A stretch of DNA of 7,344 nucleotides from Alphaproteobacteria bacterium (GTDB lineage: Bacteria; Pseudomonadota; Alphaproteobacteria; Rhizobiales; Hyphomicrobiaceae). How positions within the stretch are numbered: the stretch's first letter is position 1; the number at the start of each line of letters is the position of its first letter. The notes under the pieces were generated by a model. The model saw only the letters and a program-made list of their open reading frames with translations, made no database searches and was not told where the DNA came from. The DNA lies in NCBI GenBank assembly GCA_024279745.1, contig JAJRRE010000116.1, forward strand, positions 1 to 7,344. The letters run 5' to 3'. Both the position numbers and the translations under genes were made by a program. Shown piece by piece: positions 1 to 5,809 of this stretch.

Positions 1-465
1 CTGGCGGCCTTGCAAGCGCGTCTGCTGGATAATTGCTGGCGCTGCGTCAAGCCCGGCGGCCTGTTGATCTATTGCACCTGTTCGCTGGAGCCCGAAGAAG
101 GGCCAGACCAGATCGCGGCCCTGCTTGCGCGCACGCCGCAATTGGAGCGCGTTCCCATCGATGTGCAAGAACTCGATGTCGATCCCGACTGGATTACCGC
201 ACAAGGAGATTTACGAACATTTCCATTTCATATAGCACGACGGGCTGATGGGTATACGCTACCACTCGAACCACTCGAACCATCTGGGTCATCTGGGGAG
301 TTTGGCTCGGCCAAATTATCTGACGCAGCTGTTTCTGGCGGTCCCATCGAGGCCGACAGCCCCGATATGCCTGCTGCTGGTGCTGCTATTGCCGGTCCTG
401 ATGAGCCCGATCTTATGGCCGGGTTGGACGGTTTTTATGCCGCCAGATTGCGTATAAAGGTGTAA
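1..465 (+). CDS. rsmB: 16S rRNA (cytosine-967-C5)-methyltransferase RsmB/Sun, C-terminal part (5' end outside window)
   Basis: The reading frame is open from base 1 and ends at TAA 463-465, so only the last 154 codons are seen. RsmB transfers a methyl group from S-adenosylmethionine to a cytosine of 16S rRNA in the cytoplasm. The visible part starts in the Rossmann-fold catalytic domain: 'VKPGGLLIYCTCSLEPEEG' matches motif VI of the RsmB/NOL1/NOP2 family, and the Cys of TCS (residue 27 of the fragment, bases 79-81) corresponds to the catalytic nucleophile. The usual family ending, R-T-x-P followed closely by G-x-D-G-F-Y-x-A-R-L, is present in both halves (RTFP at bases 214-225, LDGFYAARL from base 424). 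Here, however, the halves are about 65 residues apart, where I expect roughly 12. The extra stretch is rich in Pro, Gly, Ala, Ser and acidic residues and has no recognisable fold. The frame stays open through it, so the gene looks intact. The identity is firm; the role of the insertion is unknown. Confidence 0.87.
   Translation: MAALQARLLDNCWRCVKPGGLLIYCTCSLEPEEGPDQIAALLARTPQLERVPIDVQELDVDPDWITAQGDLRTFPFHIARRADGYTLPLEPLEPSGSSGEFGSAKLSDAAVSGGPIEADSPDMPAAGAAIAGPDEPDLMAGLDGFYAARLRIKV
262..298 (+). repeat. Two short 9-bp tandem duplications inside the rsmB insertion
   Basis: The unit ccactcgaa occurs at 262-270 and 271-279 (encoding PLE-PLE). The near-identical units catctgggt and catctgggg follow at 281-289 and 290-298 (encoding SGS-SGE across the join). 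Both are multiples of three, so the frame is kept. They mark the start of the low-complexity stretch that lengthens the RsmB tail and suggest that it grew by slippage or small duplications. Confidence 0.7.
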
Positions 466-488
466 ATAAGTGCGATTAATGCTTAATT

Positions 489-533
489 GCGGGCTACAGC
501 ATTTGATCGAATGCCAATTTGATCGCCGCCCGC
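489..533 (+). terminator. Possible terminator-like nested inverted repeat after rsmB
   Basis: An outer 6-bp arm, gcgggc (489-494), pairs with gcccgc (528-533). Inside it, gcatt (499-503) pairs with aatgc (510-514) around a 6-base loop. It begins about 24 bases after the rsmB stop, where a terminator is expected, but no T-run follows it, so an intrinsic terminator is only a weak call. The same stretch carries the 9-mer atttgatcg twice (501-509 and 517-525), which could instead be a pair of protein-binding sites. Confidence 0.25.
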
Positions 534-565
534 GTCAAATTTAGCACTTCGGACTGTCTTATTAT

Positions 566-594
566 TTGCTAACATTTTAATGTATTCCGATAAA
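566..594 (+). promoter_or_regulatory. Tentative sigma-70-type promoter for the heparinase-like gene
   Basis: The 217-bp gap between rsmB and the next gene turns AT-rich from about 540 to 640. Within it, TTGCTA (566-571) and GATAAA (589-594) are spaced by 17 bp and each matches four of six consensus positions. The site would put the transcript start about 80 bases before the gene start at 683. AT-rich DNA makes chance matches likely, so this is a weak prediction. Confidence 0.22.
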
Positions 595-682
595 TTATGA
601 ATTATTCTCCCATCCAAATCGAAACTTATTTCCCACCAACCCACTCACGGCGGCCAGATCATATGCAACGGCGGAGCCCGTC

Positions 683-2407
683 ATGAGCGGTTTAACCACA
701 AGCGAACGGCTGCGGATCGCCATAGCCAGTGCCCGCAAGAGCGGTGTGCGCGCCAGCGGAACCCTATGGCGACTACCGGTTCTGCGCTGGCGTTACGGCC
801 TGCCCATAGCCGACCGGTTTGTACTCGTACCGCGCGATTTGCGGGTGGCGGACCCCAGCTTTGTCTCCGAAATTAAACTGGGTCATTTGGGGCTGGCCGG
901 ACGCATGGCTTATCTTGAAGGCCATTCACCTTTTGCCGTGCGCGCGCCCAGTCGCTCCTGGGAGCGTGAATTGCATGGCTTTAGTTGGCTTCGTCATTTG
1001 CACGCAGCGCGTAGCGATGATGCCAGCCAAATTGCTACGCAATGGGTTCGTGATTGGGTCACGCAAAATAAAGGTAAAAAAGGCATTGCCTGGGAGCCGG
1101 ACGTTCTGGGCCGGCGCATCACGTCCTGGATCTGCCAAGTGCCGATGCTGCTGGAATCGGCGTCGCAATCCGACTATGACCTCATCACCGATAGTCTGGG
1201 CGCACAGCTGATAGATTTATCATCGCGGTGGCGCGAGGCCGATAGCGGCCTGCCACGCCTGCAAGCCTTGATCTCACTGTTGCAAGCAATGCTGTGTGTT
1301 TACGGTCATGACGGCGAAGTCAACACGGCGCAGGATGCGTTGTTTGACGAAATCAAAAAACAGATCCTTCCCGATGGCGGACATATCAGCCGCAACCCAG
1401 CGGTGCTGATTGAATTGTTGCTGGATCTGCTGCCCTTGCGCCAATGCTATGTGGCGCGGCAAGTAAATGTACCCGATCAATTACACGGCGCTATCACATC
1501 GCTAATGTCGATGCTGCATCATATGCGCCTGGGTGACGGCACCATTACCCGCTTTAACGGCATGGGCGCCACGCCGCTCGATGAGCTGGCAACTGTGTTG
1601 GCCTATGATTATGAACCGGTCCATAGCACCGAACGCGCGGTTTTGGCGCAATCCCAATATGCACGGCTGACTAGTAAACATTCGGTGGTTTTGATCGATG
1701 CGGGCGGCCCGCCCCCCTGGAGCGTCGGCGGGCGCGCACAAGCGGGCTGTTTGTCATTTGAGTTCTCAACCGGCCGCATCCCGCTATTGGTCAATTGCGG
1801 AATGCCGGGGCCGTCATATCGCTCGGAACTGGAACAGGCCCGCTCCACCGCCGCCCATAACACGCTTGCCATAAAGGGTATGTCTTCGGGCAGCCTGGTG
1901 CGCAGCGATTTCCTAAAATCGCAAGCCGGTGACTTCCCCATTCGCTCGCCGGCGCATGTCACGGCCCGCACCCAGGTCGAGGACGATGTGATTTTGTTTG
2001 AAGGCTCCCATGATGGCTATTTGAGCACGCATGGAATGGTGCATAAGCGCCGCTTATTGCTGGACCGCGAGGGGCTACGCCTTGTCGGCCGCGACGAAAT
2101 CGGGCCACCAAAACATACATTGCGGTTGGCCAAGGACACACCATTTGCCGTGCATTTTCATCTCGACCCTGCGGTATTGTGCGATTTTGAACGCCAAAGC
2201 GAAGAAAATGAACATTACAGCGCAGCGCTGTTGAACCTACCCAATGGCGAGTTGTGGCGCTTTGATACACAAAACTCACAACTCAGCATCGAAGACTCTG
2301 TGCATTTCGCCGAAGCTGCCGGCCCGCGCGTCGGGGTGCAAATTGTCCTGCGCAGCGCGTCATTTGGCGAATCGCAAATTGAATGGCGGCTGGAGCGGGT
2401 CGGCTAA
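683..2407 (+). CDS. Heparinase II/III-like family protein (probable polysaccharide lyase fold), cytoplasmic by sequence
   Basis: 574 residues. The start is ATG 683, with GGAG at 673-676 six bases upstream. Residues 1 to about 310 form the helical part typical of the family, with WELHGF-like WERELHGFSWL at 93-103 and the conserved DGGHISRNP at 231-239. Residues from about 325 onward match the heparinase II/III beta-sandwich domain: LSFEFSTGR (357-365), VNCG (370-373), ARSTAAHNTL (386-395), SHDGYLSTHG (442-451), HKRRL (454-458), FHLDP (492-496) and LPNGELWRF (519-527). His234 and His392 are candidate functional residues by comparison with the fold, which is inference. Family members are lyases of uronic-acid-containing polysaccharides, but the substrate of this clade is not known to me. 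There is no signal peptide or membrane segment: the N-terminus is polar and Arg-rich, which is odd for a polysaccharide lyase. It lies between rsmB and purH, 217 bp and 399 bp from each. The family assignment is firm; the enzymatic activity is unproven. Confidence 0.85.
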   Translation: MSGLTTSERLRIAIASARKSGVRASGTLWRLPVLRWRYGLPIADRFVLVPRDLRVADPSFVSEIKLGHLGLAGRMAYLEGHSPFAVRAPSRSWERELHGFSWLRHLHAARSDDASQIATQWVRDWVTQNKGKKGIAWEPDVLGRRITSWICQVPMLLESASQSDYDLITDSLGAQLIDLSSRWREADSGLPRLQALISLLQAMLCVYGHDGEVNTAQDALFDEIKKQILPDGGHISRNPAVLIELLLDLLPLRQCYVARQVNVPDQLHGAITSLMSMLHHMRLGDGTITRFNGMGATPLDELATVLAYDYEPVHSTERAVLAQSQYARLTSKHSVVLIDAGGPPPWSVGGRAQAGCLSFEFSTGRIPLLVNCGMPGPSYRSELEQARSTAAHNTLAIKGMSSGSLVRSDFLKSQAGDFPIRSPAHVTARTQVEDDVILFEGSHDGYLSTHGMVHKRRLLLDREGLRLVGRDEIGPPKHTLRLAKDTPFAVHFHLDPAVLCDFERQSEENEHYSAALLNLPNGELWRFDTQNSQLSIEDSVHFAEAAGPRVGVQIVLRSASFGESQIEWRLERVG

Positions 2408-2552
2408 TTCGCTGCTTCGCTGCGGATCGCGGCAGTGGCATTTGCACAATCCTTTGAGTTATCCCACATCAGCGCTTAAAGCGTCGTTTTACCGCGCGCA
2501 TATTCATCTAAGCGGCTTTGCCCACGCACCGCGGCAGGCGTAATGATAGATT

Positions 2553-2570
2553 GAGCTTGACTTGAAGCTC
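2553..2570. repeat. Small perfect hairpin (6-bp stem)
   Basis: GAGCTT (2553-2558) pairs with AAGCTC (2565-2570) around the 6-base loop gacttg. It has no T-run in either direction, so it is not a typical terminator. It sits 21 bases before the larger palindromic element and may be part of the same repeat-rich block or a regulator site. Confidence 0.4.
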
Positions 2571-2591
2571 TGCCAAACGCGCCGTAACGCC

Positions 2592-2680
2592 TAGAGCCTG
2601 ATCGGTTGAGATGGAAGCACGTCTAGTCGTAGACGTGCTGGGGCACGAGGGCTTCCATCGAAATCGTGAATCAGACTCTA
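2592..2680. repeat. 89-bp nested imperfect palindrome, probable dispersed repeat element
   Basis: Three nested pairings share one centre. The outer arms tagagcctgat (2592-2602) and atcagactcta (2670-2680) pair at 10 of 11 positions. The middle arms gatggaagc (2610-2618) and gcttccatc (2651-2659) pair at all 9. The inner arms agcacgtcta (2616-2625) and tagacgtgct (2630-2639) pair at all 10 around the loop gtcg. The middle and inner arms overlap by three bases on the left, so they are alternatives at that edge. The ends read tagag...ctcta. The size and form fit a small palindromic intergenic repeat of the kind scattered in many alphaproteobacterial genomes. Copy number cannot be seen from one window. 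Confidence 0.6.
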
Positions 2681-2690
2681 CAACAAGGAC

Positions 2691-2744
2691 TTAGAGCAGC
2701 CCGGCTACATAAATATGATTCCACTCAAGTCGGACCTGCTCTAG
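2691..2744. repeat. Second palindromic element abutting the first (tagagcag ... ctgctcta)
   Basis: tagagcag (2692-2699) and ctgctcta (2736-2743) are perfect inverted arms enclosing 36 bases. Within the right half, tccactcaagtcgga (2720-2734) is itself an imperfect palindrome. On the reverse strand the right half reads ctagagcaggtccgacttga, resembling from memory a short repeat common between genes in some alphaproteobacteria. It shares the tagag/ctcta ends with the element 11 bases upstream, which suggests a composite or tandem insertion of related elements. No target-site duplication is obvious. Confidence 0.5.
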
Positions 2745-2792
2745 ACACGCCGAAACTCACTGCAACACGGCGGCTCGATAGTACACAATCCC

Positions 2793-2798
2793 AGGAGA
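2793..2798 (+). promoter_or_regulatory. Ribosome binding site that fixes the purH start
   Basis: AGGAGA ends 8 bases before ATG 2807. The frame is also open upstream to a GTG at 2666, but that 47-residue extension runs through the palindromic repeats and matches nothing in PurH, whereas the sequence from ATG 2807 begins as PurH proteins do. This ribosome binding site settles the choice. Confidence 0.75.
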
Positions 2799-2806
2799 CC
2801 AATCCC

Positions 2807-4471
2807 ATGAGCGAACACAACCTAAAAATCAGGCGCGCCCTGCTGTCGGTTTCCGATAAGACCGGGATTGTCGATCTGGCGCGCGCGCTGGCCGATCAGG
2901 GCGTTGAGCTGTTATCTACCGGTGGCACCGCCAAGGCGCTGAACGACGCCGGGCTCACGGTCAAGGACGTTAGCGACCATACCGGTTTTCCCGAAATGAT
3001 GGATGGACGGCTGAAAACGCTGCATCCTAAAGTGCATGGCGGCTTGCTCGCCGTGCGCGGCAATGCCGATCATGAAGCCGCTGCTGACGCACACGGTATC
3101 GCGCCGATTGATCTGCTGGTGGTCAATCTCTACCCCTTTGTGCAGACCCTGGCACGAGGAGCCGGCTATGATGAATGCGTTGAAAACATCGACATTGGCG
3201 GCCCGGCTATGCTGCGCGCCGCGGCTAAGAACCATGCCGCCGTTACAGTGCTGGTCGATCCTTCCGACTATGACAAACTGCTGGGCGAGATGGTACAACA
3301 CGGCGGCGCAACTTGCGACAAATTCCGCCGCGAACTGGCACAAAAGGCCTATGCGCTAACCGCAAAATATGACGGCGCGATCAGCAATTGGCTGGGCGCT
3401 GTGGTTGAGCACCCCGATACCAAGGGGGACGCCGACGCCAAAACTGGCGCGCAACCCGAAGCCGCCGCTGGAAGCTTTCCCGCCACCTTCACCATGCAGT
3501 TCAAAAAAGCGCAATCCATGCGTTACGGCGAGAACCCGCACCAGAACGCAGCCTTCTATGTGGCGGACGATGCAGGCGGCGCTAGCAGCGCTGGCGGCGC
3601 TGGCAATGCTGGTCCGGGCGCTTCAATCGCCACCGCCACGCAATTGGCCGGCAAGGAATTATCCTACAACAATATCGGCGATACGGACGCGGCGCTTGAA
3701 TGCGTCAAGTCGTTTGGCGGTGCGCCCGCTTGCGTCATTGTCAAACATGCCAACCCGTGCGGCGTCGCGCAAGCGGACAGCTTACTGGCGGCCTATGAGC
3801 GGGCTTTTGCCACGGACCCGGAATCTTCTTTTGGCGGCATCATTGCGTTCAACCGCGAACTGGATGCGGCGACGGCCAGCGCCATTATTGAGAAGCAATT
3901 TGTTGAGGTGATCATTGCGCCCTCTATTGCCGATGGTGTGACAGAGGCGGTCGCGGCCAAGAAAAATGTCCGCCTGCTGGTCTGTGGCACCTGGCCCGAA
4001 ACCTCAAAGCCGCGCCTGGACATGAAAAAAGTCACCGGCGGGCTATTAGTGCAGGACGCCGATCTGGCACTGCATAACGAGCTGAAAGTTGTGACCAAAC
4101 GCCAACCCAGTGACAAGGAAATGGCCGATCTGCTGTTTGCCTGGAAGGTCGCGAAATTCGTGAAATCTAATGCCATTATTTATGCCAAGGATATGGCGAC
4201 CATCGGGGTTGGCGCCGGGCAGATGAGCCGCGTGAACTCCTCGCGCATTGCCGTCATCAAAGCGGAATTGGCCGGGCTTGATGTCAACGGCTCGGTGGTG
4301 GCCTCCGACGCCTTCTTCCCCTTTGCCGATGGCCTGCTGGCCGCAGCGCAAGCGGGCGCACGGGCTCTCATCCAGCCGGGCGGATCAATGCGCGACAAAG
4401 AAGTGATTGCTGCAGCCGATGAGCAGGATCTGGCAATGGTGTTTACGGGGATGCGCCATTTCAGGCATTAG
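2807..4471 (+). CDS. purH: Bifunctional phosphoribosylaminoimidazolecarboxamide formyltransferase / IMP cyclohydrolase
   Basis: 554 residues from ATG 2807 to TAG 4469-4471. PurH carries out the last two steps of de novo purine synthesis in the cytoplasm: formylation of AICAR using 10-formyltetrahydrofolate, then ring closure to IMP. The N-terminal MGS-like cyclohydrolase domain (about 1-200) shows SVSDKTG (14-20), STGGT (37-41), and GRLKTLHPKVHGG (67-79) with the active-site Lys70. The C-terminal formyltransferase domain shows RYGENPHQ (239-246), VKHANPCG (312-319) with the catalytic pair Lys313-His314, SNAIIYAKD (454-462), and the canonical end GGSMRDKEVI...GMRHFRH. It is about 25-30 residues longer than usual. 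The extra length sits in a loose inter-domain linker (about 203-222) and a Gly/Ala/Ser insertion (256-273). All key motifs are intact, so it should be active. It is preceded by the repeat-rich leader and followed by a convergent gene. Confidence 0.97.
   Translation: MSEHNLKIRRALLSVSDKTGIVDLARALADQGVELLSTGGTAKALNDAGLTVKDVSDHTGFPEMMDGRLKTLHPKVHGGLLAVRGNADHEAAADAHGIAPIDLLVVNLYPFVQTLARGAGYDECVENIDIGGPAMLRAAAKNHAAVTVLVDPSDYDKLLGEMVQHGGATCDKFRRELAQKAYALTAKYDGAISNWLGAVVEHPDTKGDADAKTGAQPEAAAGSFPATFTMQFKKAQSMRYGENPHQNAAFYVADDAGGASSAGGAGNAGPGASIATATQLAGKELSYNNIGDTDAALECVKSFGGAPACVIVKHANPCGVAQADSLLAAYERAFATDPESSFGGIIAFNRELDAATASAIIEKQFVEVIIAPSIADGVTEAVAAKKNVRLLVCGTWPETSKPRLDMKKVTGGLLVQDADLALHNELKVVTKRQPSDKEMADLLFAWKVAKFVKSNAIIYAKDMATIGVGAGQMSRVNSSRIAVIKAELAGLDVNGSVVASDAFFPFADGLLAAAQAGARALIQPGGSMRDKEVIAAADEQDLAMVFTGMRHFRH
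3575..3610 (+). repeat. Degenerate 9-bp tandem repeat inside purH
   Basis: Four successive 9-bp units, ggcggcgct (3575), agcagcgct (3584), ggcggcgct (3593) and ggcaatgct (3602), encode GGA-SSA-GGA-GNA. They create a flexible Gly/Ala/Ser loop shortly after the RYGENPHQ motif of the formyltransferase domain, at a place where most PurH proteins go straight on to the next strand. The repeat keeps the frame. Confidence 0.7.
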
Positions 4472-4496
4472 CGCGGCGCTGGTGGCAACGGTGCTC

Positions 4497-4534
4497 GCGG
4501 TGGTGATGGTAGCTGGCGGTGGTGATGGTAGCTG
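4497..4534. repeat. Perfect 19-bp tandem duplication downstream of purH
   Basis: The 19-mer gcggtggtgatggtagctg occurs at 4497-4515 and again, immediately adjacent, at 4516-4534. It lies 26 bases after the purH stop in non-coding DNA. Nineteen is not a multiple of three, which fits a non-coding location. The perfect identity suggests a recent duplication. Confidence 0.85.
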
Positions 4535-4568
4535 CACAGTTGTTTTGTTTGTCACCGCACGGGGCGTC

Positions 4569-4608
4569 GCCGTTGCAGTATCGGCCCACAATCCGATTTT
4601 GCAACGGC
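4569..4608. terminator. Strong two-part hairpin between convergent genes, possible bidirectional terminator
   Basis: GCCGTTGCA (4569-4577) pairs perfectly with TGCAACGGC (4600-4608). Inside, after a 2x2 internal loop, ATCGG (4580-4584) pairs with CCGAT (4593-4597) around an 8-base loop, giving 14 bp in all. It lies 97 bases after purH and about 157 bases after the end of the hydrolase gene on the other strand, so it could stop transcription from either side. There is no T-run on either strand, so it is not a textbook intrinsic terminator; a role in mRNA 3'-end protection is an alternative. The rest of the 294-bp gap (4472-4765) contains nothing else I recognise beyond the 19-bp duplication. 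Confidence 0.42.
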
Positions 4609-4765
4609 ACACTCCAACCCTGTTAACTCTTGAGCGGCTCTCTAACGGACCCTGCTAAGTTGATTAACCCTACGCCCTAATGCTTCAAATGTGTTTAATA
4701 AACGCGGTGAAGGAACAGTAATCTCTGTACTATTTTGATCATTAGCACCGCAAGCCTACGCGGTA

Positions 4766-5623
4766 TCACTTAGCCACGCGCCGAATGAAGGCTGCGATGT
4801 CGGTTTGAGCACCGTAACTATCGAGATTGACATGGCCGCCGCCTGGATAGGTTTTCAGCCGCGCCGCCGGTCCGGCAATGGCCGCCAGTTTACGCCCCAT
4901 GGCCACGGGAACAATGTGATCCATTTCACCGTGCAATATCAAAATCGGCAATTTAACCGCGCGAATATGCACGGCGTTATCATAACGGTCCTTAAGGAAC
5001 GGGCGCGCCCAAACCCACGGATAATGAAACGCGGCGGCATCAGCCATCGAGGTGAACGGTGCATCCAAAATAAGCCCGGCCGCGTCATTATGTTTGGCGG
5101 CCAGTTGAACCGCGACGCCGGTGCCCAGCGACTCGCCGAAAATCACGATATCACGCGCGGCCACACCGTCGCCCCGCATAGTCCGATAGGCCAGCTCCGC
5201 ATCGGCAATATTGGCTGCCTCGCTGGGGCTGCCGGTGCTGCCGCTAAAGCTCCGATAGCTCAACATTAGGACATTGAAGCCACGCGCCTGAAACCTGCCG
5301 ATGCGCTCGCCGCGCGAGGCCAAATTTCCCGCATTGCCGTGAAAATATAAGATTGTCGGCGCCGCGGCTTGATTTGCTAGTGCCGTGCTGACGCGCGCGT
5401 TTTCCGGTGTCGGCGCCTGCGCCTTAGCCTGCCAGGTGATCAATTTGGCACCATCGGACGCTGTCAACACGCGCTCGGTTACGCCCGTCAGGCCAATGCT
5501 GGCGGGATCGACACGTTGGCGATCGGGAACATACATCAAGGCGCGCTGACCGAAATAAAACCCCAACAACACCAAGACATACAGCCCCAATATGCCAGCG
5601 GCTATTTTTATCATTATGGTCAT
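4766..5623 (-). CDS. Membrane-anchored alpha/beta hydrolase of the BEM46/ABHD13 type (serine hydrolase, substrate unknown)
   Basis: 285 residues from ATG 5623-5621 to TGA 4768-4766. A TTG four codons upstream (5635) and an ATG three codons downstream (5614) are also possible starts. ATG 5623 is preferred because a weak purine stretch (gaaag) sits upstream at a usable distance. Residues 5-25 or so form one hydrophobic helix, a signal anchor placing the enzyme in the inner membrane with the catalytic domain probably facing the periplasm. Catalytic features, numbered from ATG 5623, are the oxyanion-loop motif FHGNAGN (94-100), nucleophile elbow GESLG with Ser165, HGEMDHIVP with Asp235, and GGGHVN with His264. 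This complete Ser-Asp-His triad and spacing fit the COG1073/BEM46 group. The real substrate of such proteins is mostly unknown; esterase, thioesterase or lipase activity is plausible. It is transcribed alone, with 186 bp separating it from the cytochrome gene upstream. Confidence 0.88.
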   Translation of the reverse strand: MTIMIKIAAGILGLYVLVLLGFYFGQRALMYVPDRQRVDPASIGLTGVTERVLTASDGAKLITWQAKAQAPTPENARVSTALANQAAAPTILYFHGNAGNLASRGERIGRFQARGFNVLMLSYRSFSGSTGSPSEAANIADAELAYRTMRGDGVAARDIVIFGESLGTGVAVQLAAKHNDAAGLILDAPFTSMADAAAFHYPWVWARPFLKDRYDNAVHIRAVKLPILILHGEMDHIVPVAMGRKLAAIAGPAARLKTYPGGGHVNLDSYGAQTDIAAFIRRVAK

Positions 5624-5650
5624 TGGATCTTTCAATGATTGGCTCGATCA

Positions 5651-5698
5651 CGGACACAGCCGGGGCCGAGGCCCTGTTTTACAACACCGGACACAGCC
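5651..5698. repeat. Pair of 11-bp direct repeats upstream of the hydrolase gene
   Basis: cggacacagcc occurs at 5651-5661 and 5688-5698, start to start 37 bp, within the 186-bp gap upstream of the hydrolase start. Copies at this position could be a regulator's paired operator, or a leftover of a small duplication. I found no convincing -35/-10 pair for the hydrolase gene in the same gap. Confidence 0.4.
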
Positions 5699-5809
5699 AA
5701 CCCACAGCACGCATGAACGTTTTGAGTACAACAAAACATCACGCAACACTATGGGTCAGCATGTTCACCAATCAAACGATTTTGTGATCAAATAGTTCAG
5801 GCCCGCCGA

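Larger units (their letters stand above)
2408..2806. other. 399-bp intergenic region before purH, rich in inverted repeats, no gene seen
   Basis: No convincing coding sequence lies here. It starts with a perfect 8-bp tandem duplication (ttcgctgc at 2408-2415 and 2416-2423) directly after the heparinase-gene stop codon. A short hairpin around 2477-2487 (CGCT, loop TAA, AGCG) is followed by GTTTT but is too small to call a terminator. From 2553 to 2744 there are three inverted-repeat structures, listed separately. The purH promoter must lie in this region or upstream. TATGAT at 2714-2719 is a fair -10 hexamer but has no good -35 partner. I see no purine-riboswitch-like core. Confidence 0.6.

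Noticed and set aside
1609..1971. 120-codon - strand open frame
   Set aside because: It is antisense to the heparinase-like gene and has no recognisable motif.
2592..2744. Short repeats before purH read as a CRISPR array or purine riboswitch
   Set aside because: They are inverted, not regularly spaced direct repeats, there are no spacers or cas genes, and I cannot see the conserved loops of a purine riboswitch.
2666..2806. In-frame upstream extension of purH from a GTG at 2666 (47 extra residues)
   Set aside because: It runs through palindromic repeat DNA, has no PurH similarity, and a clear ribosome binding site (AGGAGA) serves ATG 2807.
4407..4658. 83-codon + strand open frame overlapping the end of purH
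   Set aside because: It overlaps the coding 3' end of purH in another frame and runs through the 19-bp tandem repeat and the hairpin. The Val/Ala-rich translation follows from the repeat, and no ribosome binding site is evident.
4805..5269. 154-codon + strand open frame
   Set aside because: It is antisense to the alpha/beta hydrolase, which has a full catalytic triad.
5660..5680. GGGC-CGAG-GCCC hairpin followed by TGTTTT on the + strand
   Set aside because: It resembles a small terminator, but no + strand gene precedes it and the stem is only 4 bp.
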